Source: Candidatus Bipolaricaulota bacterium
Lineage (GTDB): Bacteria; Bipolaricaulota; Bipolaricaulia; RBG-16-55-9
Direction of reading: 5' to 3'
DNA: 37,307 nt
Assembly: GCA_018609825.1 (NCBI GenBank)
Contig: JAHEOA010000032.1
Coordinates: 1-37,307, forward strand
Part shown: positions 23,989 to 31,776 of the stretch, in pieces
Numbering within the stretch: the stretch's first letter is position 1
How the letters are laid out: the number at the start of each line of letters is the position of its first letter
Position numbers and translations under genes: made by a program
Notes under the pieces: model-generated
Database searches by the model: none
Seen by the model: the letters and a program-made list of their open reading frames with translations, nothing else
What the model was told of the DNA's origin: nothing

Positions 23989-24562
23989 ACGGCGGCATGA
24001 ATCGTTCGAGGAGGGCGGCGACGCGGAGGTCGCGCGCCTGATCCGCGACGGATTGGACGAAGCCGTCGCTCGCGACCGCGAGCGGCTGGCGGACCTGGAT
24101 CGGCGCGTGATCACCCGCATCGCAGGAGAGCGTGCCTCGAAGCGTCGGCGCGCGTTGCCGAGCCGTTGGTTCACGCCGGCCAGACGCCCGGCCTGGGCGA
24201 TGGCCACCGTGGCCCTGTTGGCGCTCGTCTTCGTCGGCGGCCTCTACGTCGGCACGCAGATCGGCACGCCGCTGTCGCAACAGGGCGTCGAGTTCGTTGT
24301 GCACGCGCCGAACGCGGAGAACGTCTCCATGGCGATCAGCTATCCCGCCAAGGGCAAATCCGAGTGGCAGCCGATTCCCATGAGCAAGCGCAACGGCATC
24401 TGGTCCGTCAGCCTCAAGCTGCCGCCCGGCACCTACGAGTACGGCTACAAGATCGACGGCCAATGGTGGGCCAACGATCCCGCGGCGGACTACCTCGTCA
24501 GCGGCGCGGGCAACGCGCTCAACGCCGTGCGCGAGATCGACGTTCAGGAGGATCAGACATGA
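23981..24562 (+). CDS. Membrane anti-sigma factor candidate with an external CBM48 (glycogen-binding-like) domain
   Basis: This encodes 193 residues. The cytosolic N-terminus (about 1-70) is charged and helical, without the His/Cys zinc motif of ZAS anti-sigma factors. One membrane segment (about 71-93, WAMATVALLALVFVGGLYVG) follows. The external part (about 100-190) is a CBM48/AMPK-type early-set domain: VEFVVHAPNAENVSMAI, then GIWSVSLKLPPGTYEYGYKI and DGQWWANDPAADY. The paired Trp and Tyr residues are those that bind alpha-glucans in the family. Its position after the ECF gene, with an 8-base overlap, is the reason for the anti-sigma call; that role is inferred. It may sense a carbohydrate or act as a structural module. 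Confidence 0.75.
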   Translation: MRERRHESFEEGGDAEVARLIRDGLDEAVARDRERLADLDRRVITRIAGERASKRRRALPSRWFTPARRPAWAMATVALLALVFVGGLYVGTQIGTPLSQQGVEFVVHAPNAENVSMAISYPAKGKSEWQPIPMSKRNGIWSVSLKLPPGTYEYGYKIDGQWWANDPAADYLVSGAGNALNAVREIDVQEDQT

Positions 24563-25329
24563 CACGACTATTGATCGCGCTCGTACTGGCGTTCGGGCTC
24601 ATCGGGGCCATGGGCGTCGGCGCAAGCGCCCAGTCGGCGGAGGAGGTCTGCACGTTCATCGACGGGCAGCTGAGGTTGGCCCAGAACGTGGAGTCAACGC
24701 TGTGCAACGACCTGACCGCCGGCATCGACCGCGGGCATCTGCAGCCGGCGCGCGCCCTCGAGCTTCTCCGGGAGGTCGCCGCTCGCTTGCGCGGCTCCAC
24801 GGAGAACGCGGCCGCGTCGTTGCTCTCCACGGTGGGCACCACGGTCAATCCGGCGAAAAACGACCTCCCGGCGGAGCTGCTGATCAGCCGCGTGCTGAGC
24901 GTCTTCGGCCAGGTCGACGACGCCGAGGAGGCGATGTCGGAGGCCGCCGGCGAGGTGAACGTTCTGCACCAGGCGCTGCTCAGCGTCGCCCAGACGTATC
25001 AGCGCATCGACGTCCATCTGGCGTCAAACGTGCAGAGCAAGGTCCTTCGGACGGAGTTCGGCGACGTCGAGCTGACGGTCGGCCGCGTGGACACGGCGAT
25101 CACCGCCACCGCCATGGCGCTGGATCGTTTTGAGCGCCGCCTCAACCGGTCGTTAGACGACGTCGCGGGCATGCAGAGCGCGGTCATGGACGCCTTGGCG
25201 CGCCCCTCGTTTGCCGGCGCCCAAGCGCTTCCGGACGCGTTGATCCGCTATATCGGTGCCCAGACCGACGGGCAGCAGTGGGCCTCGATCGTGCGCTTCC
25301 TCGCGGAAGCCCGAGGCCGAGCCAATTAA
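24559..25329 (+). CDS. Secreted helical protein of unknown function
   Basis: This encodes 256 residues. A signal peptide (TRLLIALVLAFGLIGAMG) ends at an ASAQ cleavage site. The mature protein is predicted to be mostly alpha-helical, with long amphipathic stretches such as RALELLREVAARLRG and DTAITATAMALDRFERRLNR. There are two Cys residues near the mature N-terminus (C31 and C49) that could form a disulfide. I do not recognise the family. AGGAGG lies 7 bases before the ATG, which overlaps the preceding stop as ATGA, so it belongs to the sigma/anti-sigma operon. Confidence 0.75.
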   Translation: MTRLLIALVLAFGLIGAMGVGASAQSAEEVCTFIDGQLRLAQNVESTLCNDLTAGIDRGHLQPARALELLREVAARLRGSTENAAASLLSTVGTTVNPAKNDLPAELLISRVLSVFGQVDDAEEAMSEAAGEVNVLHQALLSVAQTYQRIDVHLASNVQSKVLRTEFGDVELTVGRVDTAITATAMALDRFERRLNRSLDDVAGMQSAVMDALARPSFAGAQALPDALIRYIGAQTDGQQWASIVRFLAEARGRAN

Positions 25330-25363
25330 CCGAATGATTCGATTCCAAAGGAGGAATCCATCC

Positions 25364-26974
25364 ATGAAGCGTCTCAGCTTGTTGTTCAGCCTCGCCATCG
25401 CGATGGTCTTGCTCTTGGGCCCGACCGCCGCGTCCCAGTCCGAACAGGGTCTAGTCGTGGTCCCCGACTCCGACCGCATCCAGGTCGACGTGCAGGTCCG
25501 CAACGCCAACGGCCAGCCGCAGTCGCGGTTCCAGGTCAACGACGAGGTCCAGATCCAGGTCAACACGAGCGCTCAGAACGCCAATCGCGTCTATCTCTAT
25601 CTCGTCGACATCGACGCCGCGGGGCGCTGTGTGCGCATCTTCCCCAACGCGTTCTCGCCCAATCCGCAGGTGGCGACGGGTCAGCTGATCCTGCCGGACA
25701 AGTCGAGCTATCGCTTCCGCGTCGTGCCGCCGGAGGGCACCGAATACGTCCAGGCCTTCGCCAGCCTGGAACCCATCGACGTCTTCCAGCAGATGACGAT
25801 GAACAACGACGCGTTCCCGCTCGTCTGCACCAACCCGCAGGAGTTCGCCAATCAGGTGCGCAACTCGATCCAGGGCATCATCGCGGAGAACCGCGTCGCC
25901 ACCGACTGGACGAGCTTCCAGATCGGCCGACAACCCCAGAACCAGGCGCCGAACGCCTCGTTCAACGTCTCCAACCTCAATCCGCAGGTCGGCAACAGCG
26001 TGCAATTTGACGCTTCGCCGTCGTTCGACCCCGACGGCAACATCACGCGCTATCGGTGGAGCTTCGGCGACGGCGCCAGCGCCACCAACCGGACGGTCCG
26101 TCACACGTACCGTTCATCCGGGAGCTACAACGTCACGCTGACCGTCACCGACGACCGCGGCGCGACCAGCTCCACCAGCCGCACGATCAACGTCCAACAG
26201 CCGTCCAACCAGGCGCCGACGGCCAGCTTCTCCGTGTCGCCGTCCAATCCGAACACCGGCGAAACGGTTCGGTTCACGTCCAACTCGAGCGATCCCGACG
26301 GCTTCATCCGACAAGAGCGCTGGAGCTTCGGCGACGGCGCGCAGGCGTCCGGCTCGAGGGCGTTCCACACCTACTCGAGCGCCGGCACCTACACCGTGAC
26401 GCTGCGCGTGACGGACAACCGCGGCGCCACCACGACGACGTCACAGCGGATCCAAGTCGGCTCCTCCCAACCCCAACCGACGCAGGCCGGCATCTTCGTC
26501 GACGCCGTCGACGACAGCCACCTGCGCGTGAGGGTCCAGGGCCAGTCCAACTGGTTCGCCAACCACAACTACCGCCTGGAGCTGGTGACCAACGGCGCGT
26601 TCACGAGCGTCGAACGCCGGGCCTCGGGCAACGTCGCCTCACAGGGCCTGCAGCCGACGCCGTCGAACCCCCAAGAGCTGGAGCTGACCGGCGCCGTGCG
26701 CAGCGGCCGCGTCGACTACATCATCGGCCTCTCCGGCGACGCCAGCAAGATCAAGTTCCGGCTCTTCCTTGACACCAACGGGGACGGGCAACTGGAGCGG
26801 AACAAGAACTTCGTCTTCCTGGGCAATCAAGGGAAGCACCCGCCCTCCAACCCGTTCGTCATCGACTTCCAGTCGGGCAACTTGGCGCCGTTCTTGGACC
26901 TGCGGGTCTGCCTGGTGCTCGTTGACCAGCCCGGCTTCCAGTTCACGGTCTGCTTCAACTTCAGACAGCTGTAA
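25364..26974 (+). CDS. Secreted DUF4384-PKD-PKD protein with a novel C-terminal domain
   Basis: This encodes 536 residues. A signal peptide (KRLSLLFSLAIAMVLLLGPTA) is followed by a DUF4384-type domain (about 35-186, with VYLYLVDIDAAGRCVRIFP and YVQAFASLEPIDV). Two PKD domains (about 194-278 and 283-366) show FDPDGNITRYRWSFGDGA and SDPDGFIRQERWSFGDGA. A C-terminal domain (about 375-536) carries a possible Ca-binding loop, DTNGDGQLE. That last domain is also found at the end of the subtilase gene downstream. The protein is probably a surface or secreted adhesion/scaffold protein; there is no catalytic motif. AGGAGG lies 9 bases before the ATG. Confidence 0.85.
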   Translation: MKRLSLLFSLAIAMVLLLGPTAASQSEQGLVVVPDSDRIQVDVQVRNANGQPQSRFQVNDEVQIQVNTSAQNANRVYLYLVDIDAAGRCVRIFPNAFSPNPQVATGQLILPDKSSYRFRVVPPEGTEYVQAFASLEPIDVFQQMTMNNDAFPLVCTNPQEFANQVRNSIQGIIAENRVATDWTSFQIGRQPQNQAPNASFNVSNLNPQVGNSVQFDASPSFDPDGNITRYRWSFGDGASATNRTVRHTYRSSGSYNVTLTVTDDRGATSSTSRTINVQQPSNQAPTASFSVSPSNPNTGETVRFTSNSSDPDGFIRQERWSFGDGAQASGSRAFHTYSSAGTYTVTLRVTDNRGATTTTSQRIQVGSSQPQPTQAGIFVDAVDDSHLRVRVQGQSNWFANHNYRLELVTNGAFTSVERRASGNVASQGLQPTPSNPQELELTGAVRSGRVDYIIGLSGDASKIKFRLFLDTNGDGQLERNKNFVFLGNQGKHPPSNPFVIDFQSGNLAPFLDLRVCLVLVDQPGFQFTVCFNFRQL

Positions 26975-26987
26975 TACCACAAATCAT

Positions 26988-27017
26988 GAGGAGGGGGAGC
27001 ACACGCTCCCCCTCCTC
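26988..27017 (+). promoter_or_regulatory. Perfect 13-bp hairpin between two operon genes
   Basis: GAGGAGGGGGAGC (26988-27000), loop ACAC and GCTCCCCCTCCTC (27005-27017) form a perfect 13-bp stem 14 bases after the DUF4384-PKD gene. No T-run follows. It could protect the upstream mRNA, act as a partial terminator or reduce expression of the downstream genes. The next ribosome-binding site lies 15 bases beyond the stem and stays free. Confidence 0.75.
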
Positions 27018-27043
27018 GATACGATAGCCCCAAGGAGGACATC

Positions 27044-27886
27044 ATGAATCGGCATACGTCACTATCGATCGGGTTGATCGGCGTCCTGATCGGCGCGCTC
27101 CTCGGCCTGGGGCCGACCGCCTCAGCCCACCACGAGCCCCTGATCGGGACCGCCAACGTGGACACCGACCGACACTTCCGAACCGTCGTCCCGACACCGT
27201 CGACGGACGTCGTAAGCGTCATCGAGACGGCCCAGCAACAGGGCTACTGGATCCGCATCCAGACCGGCGAGGACATCACGTATCTCCAAGGCAGCCAACC
27301 GTGCCCGTCCTGCGAGCCCAGCCAGGAGTCGCAGTTCTTCCAGCCGCCCCAGCTCATCGTCGACGGCCAGCAGTTCTGGATCCGGCTGGATGAACCCCAA
27401 TGGCGCGTCAACCTACGCCCAGCGCCGCAGACGGCCAGCTATGAGTTCATCGTCTCGCCCAAGCTGCCCAAGACGAGCCTCAGCGACAACGACGTCAACG
27501 CGATTCTGGACACGCTGAAACCGTTCGGCGTGTTGCCCACCCAGAGCGCGTCGCTGCAACTGGAGACGATGATCCCGCCCACGAAGCCGGTTCCTCCGGA
27601 GGGCGCGCGCATCGACTCCGTGCTCTATGGGCTCACCCAGGCGCCGGACTGGACGGACTACGCCCAACAACAGAACATTGAGCTGTCCGGACTGCGCGCG
27701 CAAGTCATCGTCGAACTGACGTCCGCGGACGCCTCGTTGCCGGACGGCGTTGACCTCGTCGCCACGTCCCGCAGCGGCGCGCTCGTCAGCGCTCAAGCCC
27801 GCATCGACCAGCTCGTCCGCCTCGCGTCGGCGTCGTCCGTCGCGTTCGTGCGACTGCCGAGCCAGCCGCGTCCGGCGGCCCAATGA
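27044..27886 (+). CDS. Secreted protein with a C-terminal subtilase-propeptide-like region
   Basis: This encodes 280 residues. A signal peptide (SIGLIGVLIGALLGLGPTASA) precedes a His-rich mature start (HHEPL). A CPSC motif (C87, C90) follows YWIRIQTGEDITYLQG. The last 65 residues have AQVIVELTSA and IDQLVRLASASSVAFVRLPSQPRPA. These align by eye with the segment before the catalytic domain of the next gene (VRVVVEVSRD and LNALLRLADLSGVAYIRPPLAPQA). The protein may therefore be a separate inhibitor or folding helper for the protease, or a related processed precursor. AAGGAGG lies 5 bases upstream of the ATG. The protease gene follows directly. Confidence 0.8.
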   Translation: MNRHTSLSIGLIGVLIGALLGLGPTASAHHEPLIGTANVDTDRHFRTVVPTPSTDVVSVIETAQQQGYWIRIQTGEDITYLQGSQPCPSCEPSQESQFFQPPQLIVDGQQFWIRLDEPQWRVNLRPAPQTASYEFIVSPKLPKTSLSDNDVNAILDTLKPFGVLPTQSASLQLETMIPPTKPVPPEGARIDSVLYGLTQAPDWTDYAQQQNIELSGLRAQVIVELTSADASLPDGVDLVATSRSGALVSAQARIDQLVRLASASSVAFVRLPSQPRPAAQ

Positions 27887-27912
27887 CCATGGAGGAGGGG
27901 AATCGTCCTATC

Positions 27913-30900
27913 ATGACCCGCACATTGCTTACGCGAACGATCACGTTGGTGGTCTTGGGGGTGGCGTTGCTGGTGGCCGTCGGCGCGGAGCCGGGGGCGC
28001 TGGCCCAGGGCAACGAGAAATCCACGCCCAGCGGCAAGGTCGACAGCGCCCTGGCCAACATCCTCCAACAAGCCCAGCGCGGCGGCGTCAGCGCCCAGGG
28101 CCTGCAGCCCGAGGCCAACGAGGTCGGCGTCCCCATCGAGGCGGGCGCCGTCCGCGTCGTCGTCGAGGTCTCCCGCGACGTCGGCGGGCTGGTCAACGCC
28201 ATCGGCCGCATCATGGGCGGCCGGTTCGTGGTCAATCAGTCGCAGAACTTCATCGAGCTGCGCATCCCGCTGGACTCGGGCCCGCTCAACGCATTGCTCA
28301 GATTGGCGGACCTGTCGGGCGTCGCCTACATCCGCCCACCCTTGGCGCCGCAGGCATTGACCGTCAGCCAGGGCGTGGCGCTCACGGGCGCCGATCAGCT
28401 ACAGAGCCAGGGCACCCGCGGCCAGAACACCACCATCGCCGTGATCGACCTCGGCTTTGCCGGGCTCTCCACGGCGCAATCCCGCGGCGAGCTGCCGAGC
28501 AACGTCCAGACCGTCGACTTCAGCGGCAGCGGCCTGCAGAGCTCCTCCAGCCACGGCACCGCCGTGGCCGAGATCGTCCACGACATGGCCCCCGACGCCG
28601 ACCTCGTGTTGATGAAGGTCGCCGACGAGGTCGACCTGGAGAACGCCGTCGATCGGGCGATCCAGATGGGCGTGGACGTCGTCAACCACTCCGTCGCCTG
28701 GTTCAACACCAACTACTACGACGGCACGGGGCCCATCAACGACGCCGTCCGACGGGCGCGCAACGCGGGGGTCCTCTGGGTCAACGCCGCCGGCAACTAC
28801 GGCCAGCGCCACTGGCAGGGCCTCGCCCGCGACACCGACGGCAACAGCTGGGCGGAGTTTTCATCGGGGCGCGAAGGCTTGAGTTTCAGCGCCCGGAGCG
28901 GCCAGCTCGTCGAGGTCTATCTCACCTGGCGCGACTGGCCGACAACTCGCCAGGACTACGATCTCTACGTCACCAACAGCGTCGGGTCGATCGTGGCCTC
29001 GTCGGAGCGCGTGCAGAACGGCTCGCAGCCGCCCACGGAACATCTGTTGTTCAGTGCCCCCTCGTCGGGCACCTACGAGATCCGCGTCCGGCCGGCCAGC
29101 GTGGGCTCCGCCAAGCAACTGGCCATCTTCAACCTGAACCAACAGGTCAGCCCGTTCGTCAAACAGGGCAGCATCGTCACCCCGGGCGACTGCAGCTGCG
29201 CGCTGGCCGTGGGGGCGGTCGAACATCAGAACTGGACCAGCGGCCCGATCGCCCCCTTCAGTTCGCAGGGCCCCACCACCGACGGGCGGGTCAAGCCCGA
29301 TCTCGTCGGCCCGGCCGGCGTGCGGGTGACGACCTCGCAGTGGAACCCCTTCGAAGGCACGTCCGCGGCCGCCCCGCACGTGGCCGGCGCCGCGGCGTTG
29401 ATGCTCTCCCAGAACACGGGCTTCGGCGCCGGGGACCTGGAGCGGGAACTGCAGAACCAGGCGATCTCCATGGGCGCCTCGACGCAGTTCGGCTCCGGAC
29501 GCCTGGCGTTGACCCCATCCACCCCGCAACGGGCGGACTTGACCATTCGGAACGCGACCGTCTCGCCCAACAACCCGAGGGTCGGCGAGGACGTCACGGT
29601 GAGCGCCGAGGTCGCCAACCAGGGCAGCGCACGCGCCGGCTCGTTCAGCGTCGAACTGAGCGACAACAGCGGCACGCGCACGCAGCAGATCTCCGGGCTC
29701 GCGCCCGGCGCCAACGCGTCGATCAGCTTCACTCGGACGATCAACAACACGCGCACCGACGTCCAACTGACCGTCGATCCGTTCGATCAGGTCAACGAGT
29801 CAAACGAGGCCAACAACGCGACCTCGCTCACCATCCGCGCCCAGTCGCAACAGCCGTCGCTGTCCATCGACGTCCGCACCGACCGCTCCAGCTACACCGT
29901 CGGCGACGAGATCCGCGTCCGGTTCAACACCAACCAGGACGGGCACGTCTACCTCTACAACGTCGACGCCCAGGGCCAGGTCCGGATCCTCTATCCGCGC
30001 TCCGAGTCGAGCGACGCGTCCCTGCGGGCCGGCAGCTACGACCTGACCAACCTCTTGGGCGTCGGTCGCCTGACGATCACCGATCCGACCGGCACCGAGG
30101 ACGTGCACGCGATCCTCGCCTCACGCTCGGTCAATCTCGGCCTCGACGGCGCGCAGCGCAGCTCCTACGACGACCCGAACAACTTCCGCTCCGTGCTGAG
30201 CAACCGCATCAGTAATCAGTTCCCCACGCCCGACTGGGCCTGGGACGTGGCCAGCTTCCGGGTGAACCGCTCGCAGCCGAGCAACCGCGCTCCGACGGCC
30301 CGGTTCAGCTACAGCCCGAGCCAGCCGTTTGTCAACGACGTCGTGACCTTCGACGGCTCCAACTCCTCCGATCCCGACGGGCGCATCGTCAGCTGGCGCT
30401 GGCGCCTCGAGACGAGCAGCCGCCAGGCCACCACCAGCGGCTCGCGCGTCAACGTCCGCTTCACCTCCCCGGGCACCGCCCGCGTGACGCTGACCGTCAC
30501 CGACAACCAGGGCGCCACCGACTCCACCACCCAGCAGCTCAACGTGCGCCAGCAGTCGCCACAGCGACCACCGACGGCCAGCTTCAGCTTCAGTCCCTCC
30601 AATCCGAACGTCAATCAGACCGTCACCTTCGACGGGCGCAACTCGAGCGACCCGGACGGGTTCATCAGCTCGTACCGCTGGGACTTCGACGGGGACGGCA
30701 CCACCGACGCCACGGGCGCGCGCGTCCAGCACAGCTACAACCGCTCCGGCAACTACCAGGCCACGCTCACCGTGGTCGACGACGACGGCCTGACCCACTC
30801 CACTACCCAGTCGGTCCGGGTCGCGTCCCCCCAGCAGGGACCGACGGCCCGCTTCAGCGTCAGTCCGTCCAATCCGAACGTCAACCAGACCGTCACCTTC

Positions 30901-31644
30901 GACGGACGAAGCTCCAGCGACCCCGACGGGCGCATCACCCGCTACCGGTGGGACCTCGACGGCAACGGCTCGGTCGACGCAACCGGCCCGACGGCCCAGG
31001 CCCGCTACACGCGCACCGGCAACTATCAAGTGACGCTGACGGTCACCGACGACAGCGGCCTCTCCGACGCCACCACCCAACGGATCACCGTCTCCGCTCC
31101 GCAACAACCGCCCGAGCCGCCGGAGGAGCCGGAGGAGCCGGAGACGCCCGAGGACTTCGGCGTCTACATCAGCGCGGACTCGGCCGACAGCTTCGACATC
31201 ACCGTGCGTGGCAAGGACGACTGGGACAGCTGGCACGCGTTCGAGATCACGATGATCTCCAGCCCGCTGAACGCGTTCGGCGACGTCGAGGTGAGCACCG
31301 ACGGCCGGGCCCGCTCCAACTCCATCGACGAGGACCGTCGGACGCCGCGAATCATCGGCCGCGTCAAGGACGGGGCAATCACCTACACCATCGACGTCGG
31401 TCCCGTACTGAGGCTCAACCTGATGATCACGTTGGACCTCGACGGCGACGGCCAACGCGATCGGGTGACAAAGAGCCAGTTGCCGACGTACGTGAAGATC
31501 GGCGACGACTTCATCCGCGTCAACCCGCCGCGCAGCAAGGACCAGCTCTGGCTGGTTGCCGACCGCGGGACCTTGCTCCCGTTTGAACGGGGCAACGTGC
31601 TGGCCTGCGGCGAGGACGCGTCCAACTGTCAGCCGGTCCGATAG
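27913..31644 (+). CDS. Subtilisin-like (S8) secreted protease with CARDB, DUF4384 and three PKD domains
   Basis: This encodes 1243 residues. In order: signal peptide (1 to about 32); propeptide-like region (about 70-150); S8 domain with Asp179 (IAVIDLGFAG), His214 (SSSHGTAVAEIVHDMAP), Asn295 (NAAGNYG) and Ser484 (EGTSAAAPHVAGAAALML); CARDB (about 541-642); DUF4384 (about 650-785); PKD domains (about 793-879, 886-970, 976-1060); a Pro/Glu linker; and a 160-residue C-terminal domain with DLDGDGQRD. About 120 extra residues, a beta-sandwich in appearance, are inserted between Asn295 and Ser484. All catalytic residues are present. The start is uncertain: the ATG at 27913 has AGGAGGGG 12 bases upstream, while an ATG at 27883 overlaps the previous stop as ATGA and would add 10 residues. 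Confidence 0.92.
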   Translation: MTRTLLTRTITLVVLGVALLVAVGAEPGALAQGNEKSTPSGKVDSALANILQQAQRGGVSAQGLQPEANEVGVPIEAGAVRVVVEVSRDVGGLVNAIGRIMGGRFVVNQSQNFIELRIPLDSGPLNALLRLADLSGVAYIRPPLAPQALTVSQGVALTGADQLQSQGTRGQNTTIAVIDLGFAGLSTAQSRGELPSNVQTVDFSGSGLQSSSSHGTAVAEIVHDMAPDADLVLMKVADEVDLENAVDRAIQMGVDVVNHSVAWFNTNYYDGTGPINDAVRRARNAGVLWVNAAGNYGQRHWQGLARDTDGNSWAEFSSGREGLSFSARSGQLVEVYLTWRDWPTTRQDYDLYVTNSVGSIVASSERVQNGSQPPTEHLLFSAPSSGTYEIRVRPASVGSAKQLAIFNLNQQVSPFVKQGSIVTPGDCSCALAVGAVEHQNWTSGPIAPFSSQGPTTDGRVKPDLVGPAGVRVTTSQWNPFEGTSAAAPHVAGAAALMLSQNTGFGAGDLERELQNQAISMGASTQFGSGRLALTPSTPQRADLTIRNATVSPNNPRVGEDVTVSAEVANQGSARAGSFSVELSDNSGTRTQQISGLAPGANASISFTRTINNTRTDVQLTVDPFDQVNESNEANNATSLTIRAQSQQPSLSIDVRTDRSSYTVGDEIRVRFNTNQDGHVYLYNVDAQGQVRILYPRSESSDASLRAGSYDLTNLLGVGRLTITDPTGTEDVHAILASRSVNLGLDGAQRSSYDDPNNFRSVLSNRISNQFPTPDWAWDVASFRVNRSQPSNRAPTARFSYSPSQPFVNDVVTFDGSNSSDPDGRIVSWRWRLETSSRQATTSGSRVNVRFTSPGTARVTLTVTDNQGATDSTTQQLNVRQQSPQRPPTASFSFSPSNPNVNQTVTFDGRNSSDPDGFISSYRWDFDGDGTTDATGARVQHSYNRSGNYQATLTVVDDDGLTHSTTQSVRVASPQQGPTARFSVSPSNPNVNQTVTFDGRSSSDPDGRITRYRWDLDGNGSVDATGPTAQARYTRTGNYQVTLTVTDDSGLSDATTQRITVSAPQQPPEPPEEPEEPETPEDFGVYISADSADSFDITVRGKDDWDSWHAFEITMISSPLNAFGDVEVSTDGRARSNSIDEDRRTPRIIGRVKDGAITYTIDVGPVLRLNLMITLDLDGDGQRDRVTKSQLPTYVKIGDDFIRVNPPRSKDQLWLVADRGTLLPFERGNVLACGEDASNCQPVR
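30571..30930. repeat. Two near-identical PKD-coding DNA repeats, period 270 bases
   Basis: The starts of the second and third PKD domains of the protease gene (from 30571 and from 30841) are nearly the same DNA. Over the first 70 bases I count about five differences, with the shared core TCCAATCCGAACGTCAA. The exact 90-codon spacing and the conserved third codon positions indicate a recent duplication of one domain. Confidence 0.8.
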
Positions 31645-31679
31645 CGCAGAACGTACAGCCGAACCGCCGCACCTTCCCA

Positions 31680-31722
31680 GACGAGGCGCCGGTCGAACTC
31701 CCGCCGGCGCCTCGTCTTTTCC
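31680..31722 (+). terminator. Strong Rho-independent terminator of the secreted-protein operon
   Basis: A perfect 13-bp stem, GACGAGGCGCCGG (31680-31692) with CCGGCGCCTCGTC (31704-31716), is followed by TTTTCC. It lies 36 bases after the protease stop codon. Confidence 0.92.
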
Positions 31723-31776
31723 ATGCCCTGCGTCAGAGGCCTGTTCCCGCGATGAGGAATGGACGTTTCGGGATGA

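Noticed and set aside
27750..30215. An 821-codon plus-strand ORF overlapping the protease gene
   Set aside because: It is an Arg/Pro/Gly/His-rich frame-shifted reading of the protease, whose true frame has all S8 catalytic residues and repeated domains.
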